A stretch of DNA of 64,000 nt from Citrobacter telavivensis (GTDB lineage Bacteria; Pseudomonadota; Gammaproteobacteria; Enterobacterales; Enterobacteriaceae), in NCBI GenBank assembly GCA_009363175.1, contig CP045205.1:2914001-2978000 (forward strand), given 5' to 3'. Positions 16,319 through 24,561 of this stretch are shown in pieces; the first letter of the stretch is position 1, and every line of letters starts with the position of its first letter. The notes beneath the pieces were generated by a model. It worked only from the letters and a program-made list of their open reading frames with translations, had not been told where the DNA came from and ran no database searches. The position numbers and the translations under genes are program-made.

Positions 16319-17319
16319 ACGCTGTTGATGAAAAACGTAAAGTCCTCCTGGAAATCGCCGATCTGAAGGTGCATTTCGACATTAAAGATGGCAAGCAGTG
16401 GTTCTGGCAGCCCTCGAAAACCCTGAAGGCAGTCGATGGCGTGACGCTGCGGCTGTATGAAGGGGAGACGCTGGGTGTCGTTGGTGAATCTGGCTGTGGG
16501 AAATCGACCTTTGCCCGGGCCATTATCGGACTGGTAAAAGCAACCGAAGGGCGGGTGGCATGGTTAGGTAAAGACCTGCCGGGAATGAAACCCGATGAAT
16601 GGCGCGACGTGCGCAGCGATATTCAGATGATTTTCCAGGATCCGCTGGCGTCGCTGAATCCGCGCATGACCATTGGTGAAATCATTGCTGAACCGCTGCG
16701 GACCTATCATCCGAAGCTGTCGCGTCAGGATGTGCGCGATCGGGTAAAAGCGATGATGATGAAGGTGGGTTTGCTGCCAAACCTGATCAACCGCTACCCG
16801 CATGAGTTTTCGGGCGGACAGTGCCAGCGTATCGGGATTGCCCGGGCGTTGATTCTGGAGCCGAAGCTGATCATCTGTGATGAGCCGGTTTCCGCACTGG
16901 ACGTGTCGATTCAGGCGCAGGTCGTCAATCTGCTGCAGCAGCTTCAGCGGGAGATGGGACTGTCGCTGATCTTCATTGCCCATGACCTGGCGGTCGTAAA
17001 ACATATCTCCGACCGCGTGCTGGTGATGTATCTGGGCCATGCCGTGGAGCTGGGAACCTATGATGAGGTTTACCACAACCCGCTGCACCCCTACACCAAA
17101 GCGCTGATGTCGGCAGTGCCGATTCCCGATCCCGATCTGGAAAAGAACAAGACGATTCAGTTACTGGAAGGGGAATTGCCGTCACCGATTAACCCGCCGT
17201 CAGGCTGCGTATTCCGCACCCGTTGTCCCATTGCCGGGCCCGAGTGTGCGAAAACGCGCCCGGTACTGGAAGGTAGTTTCCGGCATGCCGTATCCTGCCT
17301 TAAGGTAGACCCGTTATAA
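16315..17319 (+). CDS. oppF: Oligopeptide ABC transporter ATPase OppF
   Basis: Partner ATPase of OppD, 334 residues. Walker A GESGCGKST, signature FSGGQCQRIGIARAL, Walker B LIICDEPVSALD, H-loop in FIAHDLAVVKH, and a C-terminal CVFRTRCPIAGPEC extension. The 4-base overlap with oppD suggests translational coupling. It ends the opp operon at a strong terminator. Confidence 0.97.
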   Translation: MNAVDEKRKVLLEIADLKVHFDIKDGKQWFWQPSKTLKAVDGVTLRLYEGETLGVVGESGCGKSTFARAIIGLVKATEGRVAWLGKDLPGMKPDEWRDVRSDIQMIFQDPLASLNPRMTIGEIIAEPLRTYHPKLSRQDVRDRVKAMMMKVGLLPNLINRYPHEFSGGQCQRIGIARALILEPKLIICDEPVSALDVSIQAQVVNLLQQLQREMGLSLIFIAHDLAVVKHISDRVLVMYLGHAVELGTYDEVYHNPLHPYTKALMSAVPIPDPDLEKNKTIQLLEGELPSPINPPSGCVFRTRCPIAGPECAKTRPVLEGSFRHAVSCLKVDPL

Positions 17320-17323
17320 TTGC

Positions 17324-17354
17324 AAGGGCTGACAAACTGTCAGCCCTTCTTTTT
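17324..17354 (+). terminator. opp operon terminator
   Basis: Perfect 11-base stem AAGGGCTGACA / TGTCAGCCCTT with an AAC loop, then CTTTTTAC, starting 5 bases after the oppF stop. Confidence 0.9.
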
Positions 17355-17366
17355 ACTGAGGTTATC

Positions 17367-18203
17367 GTGTCGTTTTCATTGTCATCACTTCGCGGGCGGG
17401 TTTATCACCGTTTGTTCGACCTGAATACCCGTTCAGGCCGACGGGTTGAGGGATTATGTGCACTGTTCGCGCTACTCAGCGTGCTGATTATTTTTATTGA
17501 GTCGGGCATTGGCACGCAATATCACCTGACATTTGATGAGTGGCATATTTTCGTCTGGCTCGAACTCTTCGTCACGCTGGTTTTTACGCTGGAATATTTT
17601 CTGCGTTTAGTGAGCTGGCCGAATCCGGCGAAATATGTCTTCAGCTTCTGGGGCCTGATTGATTTAGCCACCATTCTGCCCTTGTATGTGATGTGGCTGT
17701 GGCCGGAAATCAGCCTTAATTACGTTTTTGCCTGGCGGGCGATGCGGGCCATTCGTATTTTGCGGATCCTGAAGTTACTGCGCTTTATGCCTTCGCTACG
17801 GGTGTTCTGGCAGGCGATTCTGAGCGCCAGACATCAGCTGATTCTGTTTTATTCGTTTATCGGCATTGTGATGATTATTTTCGGCACGCTGATGTATCTC
17901 ATCGAAGGGCCGGAATATGGATTTACCACGCTGAATGCGTCGGTCTACTGGGCGATTGTTACGGTTACGACAGTCGGGTACGGCGATATTACGCCTCACA
18001 CCCCGTTGGGGCGAGTCGTGGCGTCAGCACTGATTCTGATTGGCTACTCGGTGATTGCGATCCCCACCGGATTGATCACCACCCATATGAGCATCGCGTT
18101 TCAAAAGCGAAGTCAGCAGCGGAAATGCCCGCAGTGTCAGCAAAGCCAGCACGAACATAGCGCGAAGTTTTGTAACCATTGCGGTAGTAAACTACCGGAC
18201 TAA
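17367..18203 (+). CDS. Voltage-gated potassium channel, six-helix type with C-terminal zinc ribbon
   Basis: A 278-residue ion channel. Six helices are visible: S1 near 30-48, S2 near 61-82, S3 near 91-112, a textbook S4 at 124-140 with arginines at every third position (RAMRAIRILRILKLLRF), S5 near 158-180 and S6 near 216-238. The selectivity filter TVGYGD is at 202-207, so potassium selectivity is well supported. The cytoplasmic tail ends in CPQC...CNHCG (Cys254, 257, 269, 272), a probable zinc ribbon. The start is GTG 17367. It is not E. coli Kch, which has an RCK domain and lies after cls; no kch is present here. Confidence 0.9.
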   Translation: MSFSLSSLRGRVYHRLFDLNTRSGRRVEGLCALFALLSVLIIFIESGIGTQYHLTFDEWHIFVWLELFVTLVFTLEYFLRLVSWPNPAKYVFSFWGLIDLATILPLYVMWLWPEISLNYVFAWRAMRAIRILRILKLLRFMPSLRVFWQAILSARHQLILFYSFIGIVMIIFGTLMYLIEGPEYGFTTLNASVYWAIVTVTTVGYGDITPHTPLGRVVASALILIGYSVIAIPTGLITTHMSIAFQKRSQQRKCPQCQQSQHEHSAKFCNHCGSKLPD

Positions 18204-18204
18204 A

Positions 18205-18232
18205 TAAAAAGAGCCGCGCTGGCGGCTCTTCT
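18205..18232. terminator. Bidirectional terminator between the channel gene and yciU
   Basis: Perfect stem AAGAGCCGC / GCGGCTCTT with a GCTG loop between two convergent genes, with an A-run on the left that becomes a T-run on the minus strand. Confidence 0.85.
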
Positions 18233-18250
18233 CTTCATCATTATTACTCA

Positions 18251-18580
18251 TTACTCGCGCCAGAGAATATGGCAGAGCTTGTGATCTTTTTCGCGACACA
18301 GCAGTACGCGAGCAAAAATATCGTTGATCTCGCCATCTTCGCTGTCCGCCAGACCAATCACCACTTCGGCAAAGAAGTCAGGGTTCAGGTCGTAATCAAC
18401 ATGCTCCTGCCAGTCTTCTGACGGGTCAAATAACTCCGCGCCGCCGCGTTCCTCAAACTGCAGGTTGAACAAAATAATGTCCGCCGGATCGAGGTTGTCG
18501 GCCGCCAGTTCGAGAAAAATATCGTAAGCCTGCTCAAGCGTTTCGTCTTCAGTCAGGCGATTGTTCAGATCCATATCCAT
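18251..18580 (-). CDS. yciU: YciU, DUF440 putative double-stranded DNA mimic
   Basis: A 109-residue, very acidic protein (many Asp and Glu, for example DMDLNNRLTEDETLEQ near the start) of the DUF440 family. The Haemophilus homologue HI1450 folds like a DNA mimic, so an interaction with DNA-binding proteins is proposed, but the target is not established. It lies 34 bases downstream of cls on the same strand and may share its transcript. Confidence 0.92.
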   Translation of the reverse strand: MDMDLNNRLTEDETLEQAYDIFLELAADNLDPADIILFNLQFEERGGAELFDPSEDWQEHVDYDLNPDFFAEVVIGLADSEDGEINDIFARVLLCREKDHKLCHILWRE

Positions 18581-18614
18581 AATGACTACCTGTTTACCGT
18601 CTCTTGGGCACGTT

Positions 18615-20075
18615 TTACAGCAACGGGCTGAAGAAGTAAAACAGTCGCTCGGTGATCCGCTGCCAGAGTGGCCGTTTTACCCACAAACTCGCGTCCAGCA
18701 GCCGGGAACGGGAGATGTAATCGTCCTGCACGGCAGCCAGATCGCCGCCGAATCCGACGTCATCAATGACCAGTGTGATCTCAAAGTTAAGCCACAGGCT
18801 GCGCATGTCGAGGTTCACGGTCCCGACCAGACTGAGTTCACCATCGACCAGTACGCTCTTGGTATGCAGCAGACCGCCTTCAAACTGATAGATTTTCACT
18901 CCTGCCGCCAGCAGTTCGGTAAAGAAGGCGCGGCTGGCCCAGCCGACCAACAGCGAATCATTCTTGCGCGGCAGAATAATGCTGACGTCCACCCCGCGCT
19001 GCGCCGCCGTACAGATGGCGTGCAGTAAATCGTCGCTCGGCACGAAATAGGGGGTGGTCATGATCAAATATTCACGCGCCGAATAGGCCGCAGTCAGTAG
19101 CGCCTGGTGTATCAGATCTTCCGGAAAGCCTGGGCCAGACGCGATGGTATGAATGGTGTGTCCGCTGGCCTCTTCGAACGGCATGATGTTGACGTCCGGC
19201 GGCGGAGGCAGGATCCGTTTGCCGGTTTCAATCTCCCAGTCGCAGGAATAGACGATGCCCATCGCGGTGGCGACCGGACCTTCCATTCGCGCCATCAGAT
19301 CCACCCATTGACCCACTCCCGCATCCTGTTTGAAAAAGCGCGGGTCAACCATATTCATGCTGCCGGTATAGGCAATATAGTTGTCGATCATTACCATTTT
19401 ACGGTGTTGACGCAGGTCCATACGGCGCAGGAACACACGGAACAGATTGACCTTCAGCGCCTCAACCACTTCGATACCGGCGTTGCGCATCATTGCTGCC
19501 CAGGGACTGCGGAAGAAGGCGACGCTGCCGGCAGAGTCGAGCATCAAGCGGCAATGGATCCCGCGTCGTGCGGCAGCCATCAGAGATTCCGCAACCTGAT
19601 CCGCCATGCCGCCGGGTTGCCAGATATAGAACACCATCTCGATGTTATGTCGCGCGAGCTGGATATCGCGGATTAGCGCCTGCATCACATCATCAGAATC
19701 GGTGAGCAACTGAAGTTGGTTGCCCTTGACGCCAGCGATGCCCTGGCGGCGCTCACAGAGTTTGAACAGCGAAGCGGCAACGCTGCTGTTCTCCTCGGCA
19801 AAGATGTGTTTGCAGGCTTTGAGATCGTTCAGCCACTTCGCGGTGGACGGCCACATTGCGCGGGCGCGCTCGGCCCGGCGTTTGCCTAAATGGAGTTCCC
19901 CGAAGGATAAATAAGCAATAATTCCGACCAACGGCAGAATGTAAATGATCAACAGCCAGGCCATCGCGGAGGGAACCGCACGGCGTTTCATTAAAATACG
20001 TAATGTTACACAGGCAATGAGCACCCAGTAGCCCAGAATGACCAGCCAACTCACCACCGTGTAGAAGGTTGTCAT
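18615..20075 (-). CDS. clsA: Cardiolipin synthase A
   Basis: Condenses two phosphatidylglycerols to cardiolipin in the inner membrane. The 486-residue protein has two N-terminal membrane helices (about 4-28 and 36-58) and two phospholipase-D HKD motifs: His224-x-Lys226...Asp231 (HRKMVMID) and His404-x-Lys406...Asp411 (HTKSVLVD), both complete. Length and both motifs match E. coli ClsA (cls). In E. coli kch lies next to it; here yciY follows upstream instead. Confidence 0.96.
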   Translation of the reverse strand: MTTFYTVVSWLVILGYWVLIACVTLRILMKRRAVPSAMAWLLIIYILPLVGIIAYLSFGELHLGKRRAERARAMWPSTAKWLNDLKACKHIFAEENSSVAASLFKLCERRQGIAGVKGNQLQLLTDSDDVMQALIRDIQLARHNIEMVFYIWQPGGMADQVAESLMAAARRGIHCRLMLDSAGSVAFFRSPWAAMMRNAGIEVVEALKVNLFRVFLRRMDLRQHRKMVMIDNYIAYTGSMNMVDPRFFKQDAGVGQWVDLMARMEGPVATAMGIVYSCDWEIETGKRILPPPPDVNIMPFEEASGHTIHTIASGPGFPEDLIHQALLTAAYSAREYLIMTTPYFVPSDDLLHAICTAAQRGVDVSIILPRKNDSLLVGWASRAFFTELLAAGVKIYQFEGGLLHTKSVLVDGELSLVGTVNLDMRSLWLNFEITLVIDDVGFGGDLAAVQDDYISRSRLLDASLWVKRPLWQRITERLFYFFSPLL

Positions 20076-20180
20076 AGATTAAAAATCCTTTTGAAAGCGT
20101 ATTGTTATGAGTTTACGCGTCATGATTAATCTGGCAAATAAAAACACGGCAAAAGCGCTAGCCTGCCTGTCTGCGGGGGG

Positions 20181-20186
20181 TATAAT
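20181..20186 (+). promoter_or_regulatory. yciY -10 element
   Basis: A perfect TATAAT 31 bases before the yciY ATG, preceded by GGGGGG. No clear -35 hexamer is visible at the right spacing. Confidence 0.5.
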
Positions 20187-20216
20187 GCCAATTCTAGCAC
20201 TGTAAGAGTAGGTATC

Positions 20217-20390
20217 ATGAAGCGGAGTAGAACGGAAGTGGGGCGCTGGCGGATGCTGCGTCAGGCCAGTCGCCGTAAAGCGCGTTGGCTTGAGGGGCAG
20301 TCGCGTCGGAATATGCGCATCCACTCAATCAGAAAGTGTGTCCTGAATCAGCAGCGTAATTCGCTGTTGTTTGCGATCCACAACCTCTGA
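20217..20390 (+). CDS. yciY: YciY, small basic protein
   Basis: A 57-residue protein starting MKRSRTEVGRWRMLRQASRR, with about a quarter of its residues Arg or Lys and a short hydrophobic end (LLFAIHNL). It agrees with E. coli YciY in length and in most residues, which argues for a real gene despite its size. Function is unknown; the basic charge would allow nucleic-acid or membrane contact. It is divergent from clsA and converges with yciI. Confidence 0.88.
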   Translation: MKRSRTEVGRWRMLRQASRRKARWLEGQSRRNMRIHSIRKCVLNQQRNSLLFAIHNL

Positions 20391-20397
20391 GTGAACA

Positions 20398-20417
20398 GGG
20401 CACCGCATGCGGTGCCC
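20398..20417. terminator. Perfect palindrome between yciY and yciI
   Basis: A 20-base perfect palindrome, GGGCACCGCA and its reverse complement, between the ends of the convergent yciY and yciI genes. It lacks a T-run on either side, so as a terminator it would be weak; its place makes that role the likeliest. Confidence 0.5.
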
Positions 20418-20431
20418 AATGAACACGTCTT

Positions 20432-20728
20432 TCAGAACGTCTTCTTGAAGGGTTTCACCGAAACCTGCGCGTAAACCCCGGCGGCGACATAGGGGTCGGC
20501 CTCCGCCCAGGATTTCGCCTCTTCCAGTGAGTCAAATTCAGCAATAACCGTGGAGCCGGTAAAACCTGCCGCACCCGGATCGTTGCTATCGACAGCAGGC
20601 ATTGGGCCCGCGGTCAGGAGACGTCCTTCGTCGTGGAGCAACTGCAGTCGCGCCAGATGAGCGGGGCGGACGGAAAGACGCTTTTCAAGTGAGTTTTGAT
20701 TATCTTGCGCGTAGATGACATAAAGCAC
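20432..20728 (-). CDS. yciI: YciI family protein
   Basis: A 98-residue ferredoxin-like alpha-beta-barrel dimer of the YCII family, starting MLYVIYAQD. Relatives include muconolactone-isomerase-like proteins, and a conserved His (PAHLARL, residue 24) and Asp (DPYVAAGVY) mark the putative active site. No reaction has been firmly assigned in enterobacteria. Length equals E. coli. It is divergent from tonB. Confidence 0.93.
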   Translation of the reverse strand: MLYVIYAQDNQNSLEKRLSVRPAHLARLQLLHDEGRLLTAGPMPAVDSNDPGAAGFTGSTVIAEFDSLEEAKSWAEADPYVAAGVYAQVSVKPFKKTF

Positions 20729-20872
20729 GGATAGGGCTCCTTGGTCGGTAAAAGTGCTAAATACGTTATTTGAAAGGTCTCTTTACTGCAACGCAAAGAT
20801 GACAACCTTGTTAAGGCCGTGCAGTTGTCAGGGAATTGACAGGATAAAAATGGCGCTTATGTCGATGGCTTA

Positions 20873-20902
20873 TTGAATATGATTGCTATTTGCATTTAAA
20901 AT
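20873..20902 (+). promoter_or_regulatory. tonB promoter with Fur-type sequence
   Basis: Candidate -35 TTGAAT (20873-20878) and -10 TAAAAT (20897-20902) with an 18-base spacer. The AT-rich sequence between and over them (ATATGATTGCTATTTGCAT) resembles the Fur-bound tonB promoter of E. coli. Fur control is known there and inferred here. Confidence 0.6.
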
Positions 20903-20940
20903 CGAGGCCTGGTTTTTCAACTGAAACGATTATGACTTCA

Positions 20941-21651
20941 ATGACCCTTGATTTACCTCGTCGCTTTCCCTGGCCGACGTTACTTTCCGTTGGCATTCAT
21001 GGCGCTTTAGTGGCGGGACTCTTGTATACCTCAGTACATCAGGTTATTGAACTGCCAGCCCCTGCGCAGCCTATCTCCGTAACGATGGTTTCGCCAGCCG
21101 ACCTGGAACCGCCACAGGCGGTTCAGCCGCCGCCGGAACCGGTGGTCGAGCCTGAACCTGAGCCGATTCCCGAACCGCCTAAAGAGGCTCCGGTTATTAT
21201 CGAGAAGCCGAAGCCTAAACCTAAGCCAAAACCGAAGCCGGTGAAAAAGGTGCAGGAGCAGCCGAAGCGTGATGTTAAACCTGCCGAGCCGCGCCAGACG
21301 TCACCGTTTGAGAATACCGCGCCTGCGCGTCCGACGACCAGTACCGCACCGGCGACCAGCAAGCCGACGGTGAGCGTTCCGGCAGGTCCGCGTGCGTTGA
21401 CGCGCAATCAGCCGCAGTATCCGGCGCGAGCCCAGGCATTGCGCATTGAGGGGCGGGTAAAAGTGAAATTTGACGTCACGTCTGACGGTCGGGTAGATAA
21501 CGTACAAATCGTGTCAGCGCAACCGGCCAACATGTTTGAACGTGAAGTGAAAAATGCGATGCGCAGATGGCGCTATGAGGCCGGAAAACCGGGCTCAGGG
21601 TTGGTCGTGAATATTGTCTTCCGCCTGAACGGCACCACGCAAATCGAGTGA
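20941..21651 (+). CDS. tonB: Energy transducer TonB
   Basis: Couples the proton motive force, via ExbBD, to outer-membrane receptors for siderophores and vitamin B12. The 236-residue form starts MTLDLPRRFPWPT; an in-frame ATG at 20932 would add three residues. One N-terminal membrane anchor (about 13-32, with the SxxxH helix) is followed by Glu-Pro and Lys-Pro repeats that span the periplasm, and a C-terminal domain with YPARAQALRIEG that grips receptor TonB boxes. The Glu-Pro run is one repeat shorter than in E. coli. A likely client receptor is encoded at 22199-24388. Confidence 0.96.
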   Translation: MTLDLPRRFPWPTLLSVGIHGALVAGLLYTSVHQVIELPAPAQPISVTMVSPADLEPPQAVQPPPEPVVEPEPEPIPEPPKEAPVIIEKPKPKPKPKPKPVKKVQEQPKRDVKPAEPRQTSPFENTAPARPTTSTAPATSKPTVSVPAGPRALTRNQPQYPARAQALRIEGRVKVKFDVTSDGRVDNVQIVSAQPANMFEREVKNAMRRWRYEAGKPGSGLVVNIVFRLNGTTQIE

Positions 21652-21664
21652 TTGTGACGCAGGA

Positions 21665-21697
21665 AAAAAAGAAGCCTCCAGAGCGGAGGCTTTTTTG
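21665..21697. terminator. Bidirectional tonB/yciA terminator
   Basis: Perfect stem AAGCCTCC / GGAGGCTT with a 5-base loop, flanked by an A-run on the left and TTTTTT on the right, between two convergent genes. Confidence 0.9.
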
Positions 21698-21700
21698 TGC

Positions 21701-22099
21701 TTATTGCGCCGGAAGCGGGCGGGGTTTACCGTCCGGATCCACCGCGACGTAGATGAACAACGCTTCTGTCGCTTTGTAGCGCTGGCCAATCGGCTCAGAC
21801 GCCACTTTCTTCACCCAGACTTCAATATTGATACTGACGGAAGTGGTCCCACGCTTCACGCAGCGGGCATAGCAGCACACGACGTCGCCGACTGCGACCG
21901 GGCGCAGAAAGCTCATTCCTTCCACGCGGACGGTCACCACGCGACCATGGGCAATCTCCTTGGCCTGAATGGCACCGCCAATATCCATCTGCGACATCAG
22001 CCAGCCGCCAAAAATATCACCGTTCGCATTGGTATCGGCAGGCATAGCCAGTGTGCGTAAAACCAGTTCGCCCTGTGGGGCGTGAGTTGTTGTTGTCAT
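21701..22099 (-). CDS. yciA: Acyl-CoA thioesterase YciA
   Basis: Hydrolyses a broad range of acyl-CoA esters. At 132 residues it is a single hot-dog domain with the ADTNANGDIFGGWLMSQMD segment (about 21-39) whose Asp is catalytic in studied relatives. It converges with tonB. In E. coli yciA, yciB and yciC are adjacent; here the siderophore receptor gene is inserted between yciA and yciB. Confidence 0.95.
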   Translation of the reverse strand: MTTTTHAPQGELVLRTLAMPADTNANGDIFGGWLMSQMDIGGAIQAKEIAHGRVVTVRVEGMSFLRPVAVGDVVCCYARCVKRGTTSVSINIEVWVKKVASEPIGQRYKATEALFIYVAVDPDGKPRPLPAQ

Positions 22100-22167
22100 T
22101 GTAAAACCGACTGTAGAAAGAAATTTCAGGCGCGATGCTACTATGATTTTAGCACGGAGAACAGAGG

Positions 22168-22194
22168 GGAAACGCCCGCGAGGCGGGCGTTTGA
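22168..22194 (-). terminator. Hairpin after the siderophore receptor gene
   Basis: Perfect 10-base stem AAACGCCCGC / GCGGGCGTTT with a 3-base loop, four bases past the receptor stop. The T-run is only TTT, but stem strength and position make a terminator likely. Confidence 0.7.
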
Positions 22195-22198
22195 GAGA

Positions 22199-24388
22199 TT
22201 AGAATGACATCGTCACGCCTGCATAGTAAGCGCGCCCGGGTTCGTTATACGTGGAGGCTCCGTCGTTTTCACGATAGATTTGCTTGTCGAACAGGTTACT
22301 GATCCCGGCGTTCAGACGCAGGTTTTTCGTCATCTGGTAGTTGGCACCGAGACCAACAATCGCATAAGCGCCAATCTCTTTATCCGACATGGCACCCGTT
22401 TCGTTACGCGTTTCAGCGTACTCGCGTGGTTTTTGTCGACCATACTGCGTCCACTGTAACTGGGTGGACAACTTATCATTCACCTGCCAGTCGAGCAGGG
22501 TATTGATGGTGTATTTGGGGATCACAGAGAGCGGGTTACCGGTGTCCTTGTTCTCGGATTTGATCATATACGTCGCGTTGGTGCGCCAGTTTAACGTCTC
22601 CGGTACCAGCGGAATCACCACGTTGCCTTCCAGGCCTTCAACAATCGCTTTGCCGCCATTTTCCCATTGCAGGATATTATTCCCGTTGGAAGCGTAACCG
22701 ATAATATCGGTCCCGGAGACGATCTTGTTTTTATAATCGTTACGGAACCAGGTGATTCCCGCATCCCAGCCTGAGTAAGTAAATTCAAGGCCGATTTCTT
22801 TGTTGATACTGATTTCCGGGTCCAGATCCGGATTACCCAGCAGATAACAGCTGCCAGTGGCGATATTATTCGGGCAACCGTTGCCGCGCGTGGAGAGCAA
22901 ATATCCCTCGCTGGATTGGTACAGGTTTGGCGCTTTAAAGACGCGCGCAATCCCGGCTTTCAGTTTGAACAGATTGCCCAGTTCCTGCGACATATTCAGA
23001 CTGGGGCTCCAGTTGCTGCCAAATTCGTCGTGATAGTCAAAACGGATCCCCGGAATAATATCTGTGCCCGGCCGCGCTTCGATATTATCTTCAAGATAGA
23101 TACCGGTAAGCGTGGCGCTATTTTTGGTGCTGCGGCTGGACGCGTCACCGGAGACATTGCCAATCTGCACACCGGATGCGCTGGTAGCCTGCATCGATGC
23201 CGGGTCGTTAAGTTCATCACGGTTCCATTCCGCACCCAGCGTCAGGGTTTGATCAACCAGCCAGAAAAGCGGGATGTTGAGTTCTCCGGAAGAACGATAA
23301 GATTCCAGGCGGCTGGTGGCGTATTCAGTGTTATTGATCATCCCTTCCACTCTACCGGTCGAGCCTTCCTGCATCCGGGTATTGTTGGTTTTTTCGTAAT
23401 ACACGCCAAATTTAGACTGTCCCCAGTCCCAGATGCCGTTATGCGTCAGCCCCCATGACTGGCGATACATCCGGTTGGTTTCGTCACCATAGAGCGAACT
23501 GACTAACCCGTCAGGACTGACGTTGCTGTTGCTGTACTGCGTATCTCCGGCATAGATATTGCCCTGACGGCTGTAGCTGTAGTCAAAATCAACAATTTGC
23601 TGTGGCGTCAGTTTCCAGGAGAGCAGGGCGTTGATGTCTTTATTGCGCACCCCTTCACGTCCTGCGGCATAGGATCCATTTTGCTGGGTATTAATATCCG
23701 CCGCATCGGCATCGGTTTTATTGATATTGCCGTACAGGCGCATGGTGAGAATGTCATCAATGAGCGGGCCGCTCAGATTGAAGTTCGCACGTTTGGTGGC
23801 GCCTTCTTTGCTGTTCTCAGGCTGATTGGTATAAAGAGACAGCGAGCCATGCCAGTCGTTCGTCGGCTGTTTGGTGATGATATTTACCACGCCGCCTGCC
23901 GCACCAGAACCGTAACGCGCCGCCGCCGGGCCGCGCAGGACTTCAATACGTTCGACCATCTCCGCAGGTACCCAGTTCGTGTCGCCACGCGTATCGCGCT
24001 CGCCGCGCCAGCTATAGCGTACGGAATTGCGTGAAGTGACCGGTACGCCGTCAATCAGGATCAGCGTGTTTTCCGGCCCCATGCCGCGAATGTCAATCTG
24101 ACGATTATTGCCCCGGCTCCCGCTGGCGCTGTTGCCTGTCAGGTTCACGCCTGGCATGGTGCGAATGATATCGGAGAGATCGTTGACCGGCGGGGATTTT
24201 TCAATGTCTTTGGCGGTGATGATAGAAACACCGGGTTGTTGTTTGAGGGCTTCTTCGGCGGTGGCCTGGACGACCATCGTTTCGCCGTCGTTCATGACTT
24301 CGTCTGCAGCGAATGCATTTCCGCTTAATGCTGTGGCAATCAAAAGCGCCAGAGGGCGCGGCGAGATTTTTGTTATCGTATTCATCAA
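22199..24388 (-). CDS. TonB-dependent catecholate siderophore receptor (FepA/IroN family)
   Basis: Outer-membrane receptor of 729 residues. A signal peptide (cleaved after GNAFA, about residue 27) is followed by a TonB box region (ETMVVQATAEE), a plug domain with NRQIDIRGMGPENTLILIDG and the RGPAAARYGSGAAGGVVNI motif, and a 22-strand barrel ending in a C-terminal Phe (YYAGVTMSF). From memory it is closer to the salmochelin receptor IroN than to E. coli FepA, so ferric enterobactin or its glucosylated or linear forms are the likely ligands. A strong Fur box precedes it. A second in-frame ATG at 24385 is equally usable. Confidence 0.93.
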   Translation of the reverse strand: MMNTITKISPRPLALLIATALSGNAFAADEVMNDGETMVVQATAEEALKQQPGVSIITAKDIEKSPPVNDLSDIIRTMPGVNLTGNSASGSRGNNRQIDIRGMGPENTLILIDGVPVTSRNSVRYSWRGERDTRGDTNWVPAEMVERIEVLRGPAAARYGSGAAGGVVNIITKQPTNDWHGSLSLYTNQPENSKEGATKRANFNLSGPLIDDILTMRLYGNINKTDADAADINTQQNGSYAAGREGVRNKDINALLSWKLTPQQIVDFDYSYSRQGNIYAGDTQYSNSNVSPDGLVSSLYGDETNRMYRQSWGLTHNGIWDWGQSKFGVYYEKTNNTRMQEGSTGRVEGMINNTEYATSRLESYRSSGELNIPLFWLVDQTLTLGAEWNRDELNDPASMQATSASGVQIGNVSGDASSRSTKNSATLTGIYLEDNIEARPGTDIIPGIRFDYHDEFGSNWSPSLNMSQELGNLFKLKAGIARVFKAPNLYQSSEGYLLSTRGNGCPNNIATGSCYLLGNPDLDPEISINKEIGLEFTYSGWDAGITWFRNDYKNKIVSGTDIIGYASNGNNILQWENGGKAIVEGLEGNVVIPLVPETLNWRTNATYMIKSENKDTGNPLSVIPKYTINTLLDWQVNDKLSTQLQWTQYGRQKPREYAETRNETGAMSDKEIGAYAIVGLGANYQMTKNLRLNAGISNLFDKQIYRENDGASTYNEPGRAYYAGVTMSF

Positions 24389-24428
24389 CTGACATCCATA
24401 TTGTTAAAAATGCGATAAGGAATATCAA

Positions 24429-24443
24429 TGATAACCATTCTCA
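24429..24443 (-). promoter_or_regulatory. Fur box of the siderophore receptor gene
   Basis: TGATAAC-C-ATTCTCA, a 7-1-7 inverted repeat that differs at two bases from the Fur consensus TGATAAT-N-ATTATCA. It lies 41 bases upstream of the receptor ATG, where Fur would block RNA polymerase when iron is plentiful. Confidence 0.85.
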
Positions 24444-24524
24444 TTACAATATTGTGAAGGCAATCTCCATAATATCTTCATGATTCATGCAATTTAGGGT
24501 AGGTACGGCAGGGAATGTGCAGAA

Positions 24525-24552
24525 AGCAAAACCAGGCCCGAAGGCCTGGTCT
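24525..24552 (-). terminator. yciB terminator
   Basis: Stem ACCAGGCC / GGCCTGGT, four-base apart, just past the yciB stop; on the minus strand it is followed by TTTTGCTTT. Confidence 0.8.
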
Positions 24553-24561
24553 GATGGACGT

